Assembly: GCF_016859285.1 (NCBI RefSeq)
Contig: NC_053415.1
Coordinates: 12,644,501 to 12,708,500, forward strand
DNA from: Xiphias gladius
Lineage: Eukaryota > Chordata > Actinopteri > Istiophoriformes > Xiphiidae
Direction: 5' to 3'
Length of the DNA: 64,000 bases
Numbering within the stretch: position 1 is the first letter of the stretch; the number at the start of each line of letters is the position of its first letter. Below, one piece after another: positions 10,501 to 22,400 of the stretch. Made by a program: the position numbers and the translations under genes. A model generated the notes under the pieces. That model was given only the letters and a program-made list of their open reading frames with translations. It ran no database searches and was not told the origin of the DNA.

Positions 10501-13500
10501 AATCATCCATTGAGTGCAGCATCAGGCTTCAGCAGCCTTTGACCCTGAACTGCATTCAAAAAGGAGAATCTGCCCAAAGGTGTTAGGGCTACCTCTCCTG
10601 CAATTTCTCCCAGCATTTTCACCAACCATCCATGCTTCTAGCTTCTCTATAATAGCTGTAATTTCATCTCCCCTAAAAAAAAAAAAGAAAGAGAGCAGCT
10701 CTTCAAAATGCTCCTTTTCATTTTCAGGGTTAGCAGAAGTTGCAGGGAGTGAATATGGTGTGTTCTGCCAGTGTAATTCATACTTCAGATGACCTGCTTT
10801 AAAAGCATATTACCTGCGTGCAATTTACTCAGTTTCAAAGGTTCAGGATTCTATAAAGTCTGCAAAAATCCTTTTTGGGTCAATTTTCTGCAGATGAAAG
10901 CAATGTGTACAATGGTTCTATTACACGGAACACAGACTAGTAGAAAGACAACCCTTCTGAAATCACTAGTTGATATGGATTTCACACATTTATGCTTTGC
11001 AAAGTGCCTCATTTCATTTGCTTTAGCAGAAATATTAGAAATACTAAAAGCTTTAAAATTGGATAGAAAATCATATTGATGAGTTTCCTGAAAGGGTTCT
11101 TTTTTTTTCATGATTCCTTCAAGCTAAAATGTGCAAAATTTGCCACAGCGAACGCTGCTTTAGTTTAAATATTGACTCACTTTATACTAAAAACATAATT
11201 ATTTCTGATGGGAGAATAGTGTTGAGGTTATTCAAAGACGAAATTAAACCTTGAAAACATGATAAATGAATTGAAATGACTGTCAAAACCCACCTGGTAG
11301 GGGTTGGTGCGTTGTTTTAAAAGATGATCTTGAGAACAGACGATAACTTTAAATGCATAATACTGCATCAAAAGTACTGCTAGACCTCATGCTCCCTATG
11401 CCAGCAACATCTGCGGGAAGTGACTGTGAACATGCATTATGTGTCCTACACTGTTCAATGTTTAAACTGCTGGAGACTTGTGACTCATATTAATCCTGAA
11501 ATTGGAAATTCAGGTAATAAATTCCTATCCATTTGGTTGTTTTTTCGAGTTAAGTTTTGTCAGAGCTAGGTGTGTGTGCCGGCATACTCAGAGAGTGAAG
11601 GTGTGAAGAGAACTGAGGCAAGCAGATTCACGGTGAACTCTCTGCAACCTCCCAGCTCTTTGCAAGTCGGTTCTATACAGCAACTCCCACCCATTGATAT
11701 CAGCACTTCATGGCTTAAATAATTCAGCAGAAAATCATGGCGCTACCTAATCTCTGCAGATACTGTACTCCTGGCATTTGGTCATGATGAGGAATAGAAG
11801 GGTTGGCAAAGCAGCACATCCACCTGTAAATGAGGTGATTAATTAGAAAGGCTATCAAAGGCTAAACAGAAAGCAGGTACTGTACTTCATGATTATGCTT
11901 TTTGACAGTTGAATTGCTACATGTGGTATACTTTGTCATGCTTCAATACAGCAATTAAATTTCCTCATCAGAGCTATACTGATAAGACAAGCTGCATTGC
12001 AACAACCTACAGGAATGAATAAACCTTGACATTACACACCAGCATCACTTCAACGAATGCAGATCTTTAATATCATATGCATTTTTAAACTAATGATGTG
12101 TTTAATGTAAGGCTTGTTGGGAAAGGCTCAAAGGCATCTGAGGCAGAGTTTCTGAAAAATATTTCCCGCTATGTTCAGCTTTGGCTTGTAGTAATATTAG
12201 CAGTAAGATAACAATAGGAAGATAATAAAGTATCTCAAATATTTTTCAGGAGATTGCGTCCAAATGAGAAACTGTAGAATAATGCATAGTGTCCTCATTG
12301 CACAGCATCACAGTGTCAGTCTTTTGAAATTATGGAGAAAAAAAAAAGGGCAACATCAATAACCCCCCTCCCCCCTTTCCTGCCCAGCTATGGGCTTTTT
12401 TGGTCAGTGTTTCATCCCTCCCACAACATGCTTTAGAAATCTGGTTTCCCCTGGGATAAAAAGGATCTTTCATGGACGTGAAAAAAGAGCTGTGAAGAAA
12501 TATCAAAGAGCATATCTGAATCTTAGAGCCAAAAGATGGGAAAATCACTGGCTTTGTGAGCCAAATGTGAACAGGAATATGTGCCTAATGGACCGCAAGT
12601 GATGTTTTCATGTGTGGAGACACTATTAGAAGCAATTAAGCTTGGCTGATGACTGTCATTATTTTTTTTTTCTCCATTGTTAAGATGCATCGCTAGAAAT
12701 ACTGTAAAAAGCCTCTTTTAGAGAAACAGTGTTCCAAAAGAGCAAATGCATTCTCATAATGCTCAAAACTCTTCATACAATCAACAAAATCTCATAGTGG
12801 TGTCTGAAAAAAGTGCTCATCAAAGAGAGAAAAAGAAAAACAGAAGAAAAACAACCTACTTTTTAAAAACAGTGCATCAATCCGGTTGAATGTATTCTGA
12901 GTTCTTGCTTGGAATTAGAGTATCACCTAAACTGCTGTCCTATGTGTGTTGGAGCCTCAGACCGTCTAATATGATGAAGCTGAACAACTGTTGCCCCATT
13001 ATAAATTCCCTCACCATACATACAACAACTGCAATTCCTACTACTGTACCTCTGCTCCGCCTCTGCTCTACGTAAAAAGAACTGTGTAAACAGAACCAGA
13101 AATGCATTTGAAGTTTTGATTACTGCATTGCTGCACATGCAGTCTTAACACTATAATGCACCTAAGCAAGTGGAGAAAAACACGCAGTACATAATCACAA
13201 CATTAATAGATAGGGCATTTTACCCACATTTTTCTTATTAATTACTTCACTTACTTAAATGTAAAAAATCTGAATGTATCCCATATTTGTTTATTATTAC
13301 TTTGATTTAAATCTGGGTTGAATGCATATTCTATTGTAAAATCAAATTTAGAGGATTGTGACACTTTGGTATGCGCTCTCGGAGTTCTATTTCAGCAAGA
13401 TGTCCAGGTAAAATTTTTAACAATTTATCAAGAAGAATGAAGAGAATCTACAGCATGCTCAAAGATCCACTTACTAATTATGCAGTTAAAAGCATTACAT

Positions 13501-13560
13501 TATTAGTAAATTGACCTATGAGTAATATTGTCTTCACCATACTGTATACTGTTCCCAAAA
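10500..13560. other. Intergenic DNA, no gene seen
   Basis: AT-rich non-coding sequence with short A-runs (for example 10676-10686). The open frames at 10514-10792, 10789-11079 and 12390-12602 show no domain and no plausible exon structure. It may contain ancient repeats or distal enhancers that cannot be told apart without alignment. Confidence 0.45.
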
Positions 13561-13569
13561 AATCAATAA

Positions 13570-15655
13570 TGAACATCCATATATTCCAAAGTCAGCCCCC
13601 ATTGGTAGTTCAACGCCCCACTGTTTGCAGACGAGGACTTTTGCAAAAGAATATCAAATTTTAGCGACTTATTTCTCAGCACTTACAAAACCAAGTTAAC
13701 TTTTGATTCATTGCCATGGGAGACCTTAAAGACTTTCCTTCGGGATGAAATTATCTCATTTACCTTACACTACAACAAAACCATGTGGGCGAGATTACAG
13801 ACCCTCACAGAATTGATTAAGGAAACAGATAAACAGTTAGCCTCAAATCCCTCCCCAGAGCTTTGTAAAAAAAAAAAAAATACTCAATTTACAATCCAAA
13901 ATTAATCTATTCTCTACAAAAAGGCTGAAGACTTGCTCCTTAAAACCCGCAGCCTTTTCTATGAACATGGTGATAAATGTAGCTGCCTGCTCGTGCATCA
14001 ATTAAAGCATCATGAAGCCTCTAGACTGATCCCTCAGATCAAAGACAGCTCCAATAATCTTGTCTCAGATCCTAGGGACAGTAATAAAGTCTTTATAACC
14101 CTTTAATCTTCTTTGTTTACTTTGGAGGCCCCAACTGATCACAGTAATATGCATCGCTTTTTATACAAACTAAATTTTCCTCTCTTGCACTTGGAGACTG
14201 CCACAGACCTAGAAAAGTCAATTACGTTAGAAGAAATAACAGCCATTATTAGTTCTATGAAAAGCAGTTAGACTCTGGGCCCTGATGTTTAGGGTATAGA
14301 ACTTTAGAAAAAAACAAGTGAATAAATTAGCGCCCCTTCTTCTTAACATGTTTACCGAATACATTAGACAAGGTTCTCTTCCACCCTCATGTACCCAGGC
14401 CACCATCTCTCTTCCTTTGAAAAAAGACAAGGACACTTTGTGGGTCGTATCGGCTCATTCTTGGGCTATAAACTGAACTTCCTGAAAAGCGAATGTCTTC
14501 TTATTAACAAGCAAGCCTCTCAGATAAATCAATCAGAAGCCCCCTTTCAATTAAGCCCCCCTGGCATTAAATATCTCAGTATTTTTGTCACTTGCTCAAT
14601 GGTCTCCATGTACGAAGCCAATCTACCTCTTTAGGTTTGACCAATCTCTGTTCAGACTCCTTACTAAGGCCCATAAGAAACAACCCTATGTTTTCTCTTT
14701 CCTTACCAGACTCAACTTTTGGTAAGTGGGGCAGGCTAGGAATCAATACCTCTAAAGATATTTTTGAAGATGGAGCACTCTGTAGTTTCTCCCAGCTAAG
14801 TTCTAAATATTGCCTATGCTGCTCTGACCTTTTCTGCTTCTTTCAGATTCGTCACTTTTTAATGTCTCAGGTTGCTTCCTTTCCACGATGTCCCCTTGAA
14901 TCGGTATGCAAAGGTGTCCTTAAACTGTCACACACCTCTCAAAAATGAATCTCTAACATCTGCACTAACGTTATGTCTGTGGGTAGGGATTCTGTGTCCA
15001 AGAACAAGTTTAAATGGGAGTCAGAACTCAGACTGGAGCTGAATGATGATTGGTGGTCCCATGTTGTACATCAATTACTCTTCCTCTTGCGCACAACTAC
15101 TGCTCTACTGGCTCTGCAACCCTTTTGCATGTGTTCTTGTCTGGCTCAAATTTTTACAAGGTTTTAGTCAGCTATATTTTTTAGAACTATCTCAGAGGGG
15201 TTAATTTTTTGAACTGATGATTGCCTTTTGCTAGCAATTTTCAATGTGTCTAGAGTCCCACTTCCCTGTAGCGCTGCTGTGTCTGATATGATTGCTTTCC
15301 TAATGCTCCAGGCCAGAAAAAGGATACTCTTACCCTGGAAATCTCCCACACCCCTTCTACACTCTACGTGGCTTAGTGACACCATGTTCTTCTTCCAGTT
15401 GGAGAAAAAGAGGTGTCAACCGTTTTTTGACATATTTTCAGAACTTGTCTGTAACCTAGACTTTTGGAATTTTTCACTGTTGTAGATATATATTGGCGAT
15501 TGACCAGTTTTATAGTGCTTTTATGGTCCGTTTGTTCTGTTCTGTTTATCATTCTTCAAATTCCCTGATGTTATGTACCTTTCTACTATTGACTGTGGAA
15601 AGGTACTGACTATTGACTGTGCATTGTACATCATATCAGTAAAAAGTTGAAACAA
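13570..15655 (+). mobile_element. Degenerate L1/Tx1-like LINE, ORF2 remnants
   Basis: Plus-strand translation in shifting frames gives successive L1 ORF2 pieces: a post-endonuclease segment (LPWETLKTFLRDEIISFT, about 13700-13765), a linker rich in charged residues, then LEEITAIISSMKSS at about 14225-14270 and an LPPS-like start of the reverse transcriptase at about 14380. The frame then jumps (about 14440) to GYKLNFLKSECLLIN, which normally follows the catalytic core, so the YADD-containing centre has been deleted. Many stops and frameshifts follow. The 3' end has a short AT-rich tail near 15640-15655. It cannot move by itself. It lies just downstream of the marchf4 3' end, in the opposite orientation to marchf4. 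Confidence 0.75.
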
Positions 15656-15739
15656 AAACTAACATCCATGCACATACCATAGAAACTACTGTATACTTAA
15701 AATAACTATTTCCCAACCAATTCTGAAAATCAAACAACT

Positions 15740-15751
15740 TTTATTTTTATT
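15740..15751 (-). terminator. Candidate marchf4 polyadenylation signals
   Basis: Two AATAAA hexamers on the minus strand (TTTATT at 15740-15745 and 15746-15751) lie about 150 nt beyond the marchf4 stop codon. They are the nearest canonical signals. A longer 3' UTR running into the LINE relic cannot be excluded. Confidence 0.45.
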
Positions 15752-15898
15752 CAATCCATGTATAGACATCAGAGATGCATTTTAAAACAAACAAGAGCAT
15801 GGTATTAATCCAGTGCAGTTAAGATAAGACTTTTTTTCAACTGTCAGCTGGTTCATAAATGTTTCCCCTACATGTGAGATAAGGCCTCAACTTACTCC

Positions 15899-16371
15899 TC
15901 AGACCGTAGTGACTCGCATGACCAGCTCTCGTGTGCTATTGCTGGGTTGGCTGCGTGTCTCTGGCTGCCTCAGGTGGCTGAGGAGGTGGAGGATGTTGTA
16001 GGGACAGTGTTGGTCTGGCACTGCGCTGCCGCTGTTGGGGTCCACATGTGATCCCAGTCCTCCTGTGGCCATGACCACAGTTGTAGAAGTGGAGCCGGCA
16101 GCTGTGGAGGCTACCACCACCAGCGAGGAGGTGGAGGTGGACACTCCTACCCCAGTCTGATAGCCCTGGCTGGGTTGAGACAGAGTCCTGTCCACAGTGG
16201 CATCCTTCAGGTCATCGCTGTCCATAGACTTATCATAGTTCAGGACCTTCCACTGCTGGTTCACGGCCTGCCAGCGGTGGAAAATACGAAACACAGAAGG
16301 TCCCTCATGGACAATTAGTGCTGTGGAGATAAGAGCACCAAACAGACAATGTCACTTGCTGGCAGGACTCT

Positions 16372-16423
<52 letters not shown>

Positions 16424-19400
16424 TGTGTGTGTGTGTGTGTGTGTTTATACACACACATGTATGTATAAGTGTATAGATATATAATTATTGCACCATAACC
16501 CAAGATCTTTATTTCTTATACTGTAGATATGGCATAATTTATGACATATGACACCATTTTTGGATTTAGGTTTGCAAAAGTGATGAATCTGTTCTCTGGG
16601 TTTGTACGATAATATTTTATCACAGTTTAAAATTACTTATTGATTTGTGTTCACTGAACTGTGTATAAGAAAAATTGAAATCAATCTGTAACAATAGATG
16701 CTTGGACCCCAAGATTTTACTGTGTATTTTTTTTCACATTAAAGTCATGTAGAGGGAAATACAGAATGTGTGGTTTATATTGTATTTTATAATCTGTAGA
16801 ACTTTTTTTTAACCCCCCCAATTTTTCGTCTTTAAGTAGTACACAAACATATAATACATACTCTTTATCTATGTATTTGTCAACAACTTTAAATCATCCT
16901 GTGATGCATCCATAACTGGATGTTTATATACAAACAGAAAATGAATGACAATATTGGGAAAAAAAAAAGTTGTAATTGCATAAAATATGTCCTCATAAGA
17001 GAAGTTATAGTCGTTGAAAACACTGTGCATTAATACACACTTAATGTCCCTATATCTGCTTACAACTATTTTATAAATAATTCAGGATATGTTTAAATAC
17101 TGCAATAAATATACTCCAATAAATGCTAAATAGATTGGGTTAAAGTAGGTTTGACCACTGTATATAGAAGCTGTATACATTCAAGAAATTACAATTAATA
17201 AAGTATTTCATTTCAGTTATAGCATAACATTGTCCTCTGATATAAGAGTTTACATAAGGCTTACATATTGCAACAACTACAGTGATAAAATCCTGTCTCT
17301 CCTCCTTAGCTCTGTTTCTCTTCCACTTTAACTTTGTGGATAAGTGAAAGTCAGGCCTTTGCTCTTAAAATCCGCCAGGTGACAAGTTAATCTCTTTAAA
17401 GTGCAGAGTTAATGACTCCATGGTCAATCCACCAACCTGGAGACAAACAATCTGCTCTTCCTCTCATCCTACTGTCTACTGCAGAGGCAGTTAGTTTTCT
17501 TAATGTGAGATGCCATTACACAGAGGGCCCTCAGGCTCCAGGGGAGGACGCTGGAGTGGATGCTACAAATTTCAATTTGGACACCCATACAAATTCAGAA
17601 GATGGTTAAAAACGCTTCAATGCACTTTTTTTTCCTCGTGTCTTATCAGTGCACAGTGGTTGTCAAAGTTCTTCTGACTTTGGTGCTGCAGCTTTTGTTT
17701 CCTCTGCCAAGGAGATTATGTGATCACCCATGTCTGTTTGTTTGTTTGCTTTTTTGTCAGCAGGATTACGCAAAAGCTACTGAACCAATTTGTACCGAAC
17801 TTGGTGGAGGGATGGGGCATGGACCAGGGAAGAACCCGTTACAATTTGGGGCAGATCTGGATCACTTACTATGAATATGAATGTTTTCCTCTGAAGTCTG
17901 TTGTATGTTGTTTGTAATTGGCCTTGGTGGAGGTCTGCGCTCTGCTGAGCACATTTTCTAGTTATAGAGTGAAATGCATTTTAATGTGTGTGGTGAAAAA
18001 CACTTCAGTTGCTGCAAAACTTCAAAAGTTTTGAACATTCAGCATTCATATTTAATTTTAATTACATACTGTAAGCTTTGACGCAGCATTTCATCAACTT
18101 TAATATAGTAACTGTAATATTACAAAAATTTTAATTGGCCAAACAATCATGCATGCATTATCAATAATGATCTGATATATAAGTGTCCACACACTCAATA
18201 CTGATTTGAAGTTGTTGACAATGTGGTATAGATTAATTGTATTGATTGTCAATAGTGTAAAGTGTTCATGGCATTTACAATAATTTGTAAGATTTGCAGA
18301 TGGGTATAATTATTGACTTTACTTAACAGCTATAACATTTTGTTTGCTTTTACCGGTTGAATGCATAATGTACCCAGAATAACGTGACCAGAGTTGACAC
18401 ACTCAATATCATTCTCAATGGTAAAATGCACAAACTCATTCCGAGAAGTATAAACTTTAAATTAAATTAAAGAGTAATAAACCAGTGTTAAATGTATAAC
18501 CTCACCGATGCAGACGACATCCATGAAGCCGTACATGCCGTAGCATATCTGGAAAAGCAGATCTTGTCGCTGCCAGCGAGCTGACGGGCTGAAAGACGAC
18601 CACACCAGCCAGGAGATACTTGCCATCAGGAACAGGGAGCCTAAGATGGCTGCTGCTATCTGCACTTTCTCTATTACTGTCAGGGAGATGGCCTGCCACT
18701 GCAAGAACACACAGACCACAGTAATGCGTAGTTCTTTGTATTTCACCCTTATTTCACTTTTAACTTTACTCAATACTTGGAAAACACTTTTTGGGCAGGG
18801 GCTAGAAGTACACATAAAGATAAAGATGGGAACCAACAACACACAATCATTGAATACAGTCACTAATTAAACAAATTAATTAAGACATGCAATTATAAGT
18901 TAATCAGGCTGATGCTCAGACTTCCGAACTATTCCACCAAAATGAAAGCATCCAATTTCAGGGAAGGCTACAGCTGACTATAGATACAGTATATTAAGCA
19001 CAAAATCAAAAGCTAAAAATCTTTCACTCATCACACACATCAGTATTGAATGGGAGAACCTCAGAGTAATGTGTCCACTCACAAAAGACCTTATCATATC
19101 ACCAAAGTCTAAAACTGAGAGAGTTGCTTCTATAATCTTTCTGTTATAGAGACCAGAGGGAAAAAACTGTTTAATTGAAAATGAGAAATGTATAACATAC
19201 AAATCGGTACTCAGAGTTTTTCATCTGACTGTTAACTTGCCCCTTTCTCCTAGTTTCAAGAAGGTACAATAACTTGGTTATAATCCAACTTGTAAATATT
19301 TTCACACATGGGGATAAAATCTTGAATTCTCATCTAGGTCTTTTGCTTTTTCAATTTCTACAGTGCTGTTCTTTACATCCAGAGCTCACCTGTAGTGGGT

Positions 19401-22400
19401 TCTTGGTGCTGATGGCAATGACCTGATATTTGTAGTAACAGAGCTCACAGGCCCAGGACCCTCTCTCACTGATCCATTTGATGAGGCAGGGCTGGTGGGT
19501 GCAGCGTACTGACCCACTGCACCGGCATGGACTCAGGAGCTCCCCCTGCAGGAAAGATGCAGAGTCAGTCAGTGCTAGCAATCCAGGACAAGCATTTGAA
19601 ACAATTAAGTTCATTTAAACGTATAAATATGTTATGTCTTTCAGGTGTTTACTGTCAGTGGATAGTGCTCCGTGCTGCTGCTGGTGAAACAGGAATGTAC
19701 CTTGCTACCTGAGTTGAGCTTTGCTCTAAATATAAAGAAAAATAAAGTCCTGCACTCATGTAGCCTGAGTTACATTTTCAGTAGAAGCACACAAAATTCA
19801 ACGAAATACTGCAGTCTACAAAAAAAAGAAAAGAAAAAGAAAAAGAAAAAAAAATCGCTATAATGTGCTGCTTTATAATCCTGATCATGAGCCTGAGAGC
19901 AGGATACTGTCTGACAAACCTTGGGTTTCTTATATTATTTACCCCCTACAGATAACCATTTCAAATGCATATACTGTAGGTAACACTATACATACCACTG
20001 CACGTCATATTATAGCAGAACTACAGTTCAGGTGTGAAATGAAAGCTTTGCATTATACCTCTTTGACAGATAAAATACTTGATTACTAGTACAGTTGAAA
20101 AGTGAAAAATGATTCACTGAAGCTTCTGTCCAAGAGCAAACCCCAACAAAAATGTAAAATAATGCACTAGAAGTGCACTGTTACTGCAGCTCTTACACTG
20201 AATGGAGCTATCATATATACATATATAGGTAAAAGAGCTGAGATTTAACAGCCTTATTTTTTAACTTGACCAACATCTGTTTTCAATTTATGCAGCAGGG
20301 TTTGACAGGGATCCATGTAAATCAGTGGATGTTTTCAGCCTACAAAAGACTCTGAAACCCATCAGCCAAAGTGAAAATACAAAATTCACTACATGTGGCA
20401 TCGTAAGATTTTAACTTAGCAGTAATTACGTGCTCAGTGATATTCATGACCAGCCATTATTCTTTAACTGCATTCAGCCTGAGGTATGAATGAGAGATTT
20501 ATAATCTCTCACCCTGAGCCCCAAGCTCATTAAAATATATTAGTCTTGTCATATTGAATATAGATGATGACACAAAAGATGTAGGCTTGCCACCCTTTTT
20601 AGGTCCTGATCTGCAGTTTATTAAACTTGGATCTATAAAATTGTATAGATGTTTCAATCTTAATGGGACTGAACAAAATCATGTAGTGAATGGAAAAATA
20701 AATTAGCCAATTCCTTCTGCTGCAAGAAAGCTCTCCACCTCTCTGAGCTAAGGCATTCTATTTTTAAGTCAATGTATTGTTAATTTAGTATGCAGTATTC
20801 CCTGTCCCTGTCTACCATGAACATGGCAAAGAGACTGTAGCAAGAAACGCAAAACGTAGTGAGTTTTCCATATTATTTCTCCACACCGTCACTTTACTGA
20901 CATCTCTGACAGACGGAGCAGTACCCTGATCATGGACGAGCGAGAAAAATGCTGGGAGATAGAGGAGAAAAGGCCCGTCTACAGATGGCCAGGGTGGGAG
21001 TGTATTGGCAGGAGCACCAGAACACTTCTGCCGTGTCCAGTGGGACTCAGACCTCTCACTGTGACTGGCCTGGTCGTAGCCAAGAGCTGAAACCTAGATC
21101 ACTCCAGTACAACTGAGGCTGGAGAGGGAGCAAGAGAAACTGATAACATTCATGGCATTACAGCCCACTCATAGAGAAAGTGATAAATAAATGTCCTTTT
21201 GTTGATCAAACAGCTATGATTATTGAAAAAAAAACAAAAAAACAACACAAACACATTGACATAATATGTATTAAAAAGATTATAAATCTGATAGGTTTGA
21301 TTGTTTTATTCCATATCTCTGTGCTGAATTATCCTAAAAAAAAAAAACACCTCAGTGCATCCAATTTTCTCCTTATAAAAGTCCTTAGGGGAACTGGTTC
21401 CCCTAAGGACATAATGCTAAATTAGAGATGGCTATTCACATTTGTTAAGGGTCTGGAATCAATGCAAGTGAACTTCATTATCTCTAGGAAAAGGGAAATG
21501 GGGGGATAATAAACTAGCTCCCACAGAAACTGAGTGAAAGTGATGTTTACAATAGCCAATGGCATTCAGACCACAACCATTTCTTTAATGAGAATCTGCA
21601 ATACTTCATAACAGCTTCATATAGAAATGTAACTATATTCAACAAGTTAGACGGAAAAGAAGTCAAATCACTGACAAAATGAAATTGAAGGTCATATAAT
21701 TTCAAATTTATTTACGTATAATGACTGCTCATAAACGATATGTTGGGGGACGTTCCACTTATTGCTTATTTTAGGGGAACCGTTGGACCTACAGTCACAG
21801 GTAATGGACCTTATAAAGTAACTGAATAAAGACCAACCAGGGTTTAGAACTTAAGTTTATAATTTATGTTTATGAAATCACAGCTCGTCCACAGACTTGC
21901 GCAAAGGCAAAAAGTTTGATGTGCTTATATAACTTGTTTATATTCAATTCCCAACAAATGGTGAAGGAGCCATCCTGCATATGATGGAATACAGAAAGCA
22001 CAGTGCCTCGCCACTGTGCAACCATATCGAAAGAATGATGCCAACTTGACCCCTCGGGGCTTCTCATTGTGCCACAGACAAATACACTGCAAGTGCATTA
22101 TCTGTGTTATGATTTGGGAGGGAAAGCCGACTTTTTTTCTACGCAGCAGGGACTTCCATATTCTCAATGTGCAGCTGAAGTGAGGACAGGGCAGTAGCAG
22201 CATTAGCCCCAAAGGCCACCTCAGTGTAATAGTGCATGACACTTCAGGAAAAGATCCCTCACACGCAGAAATATTCCTTGACTTTTCTTTGTGTATTACT
22301 TTTTAAATATCTCTTTTATAAATTTTTGCAGTAGACGACTATTTCCTGAAAATCTCTTTGATCTGAAATATAGCAGAGAAATTGCTTATTTTTCAAGGTT

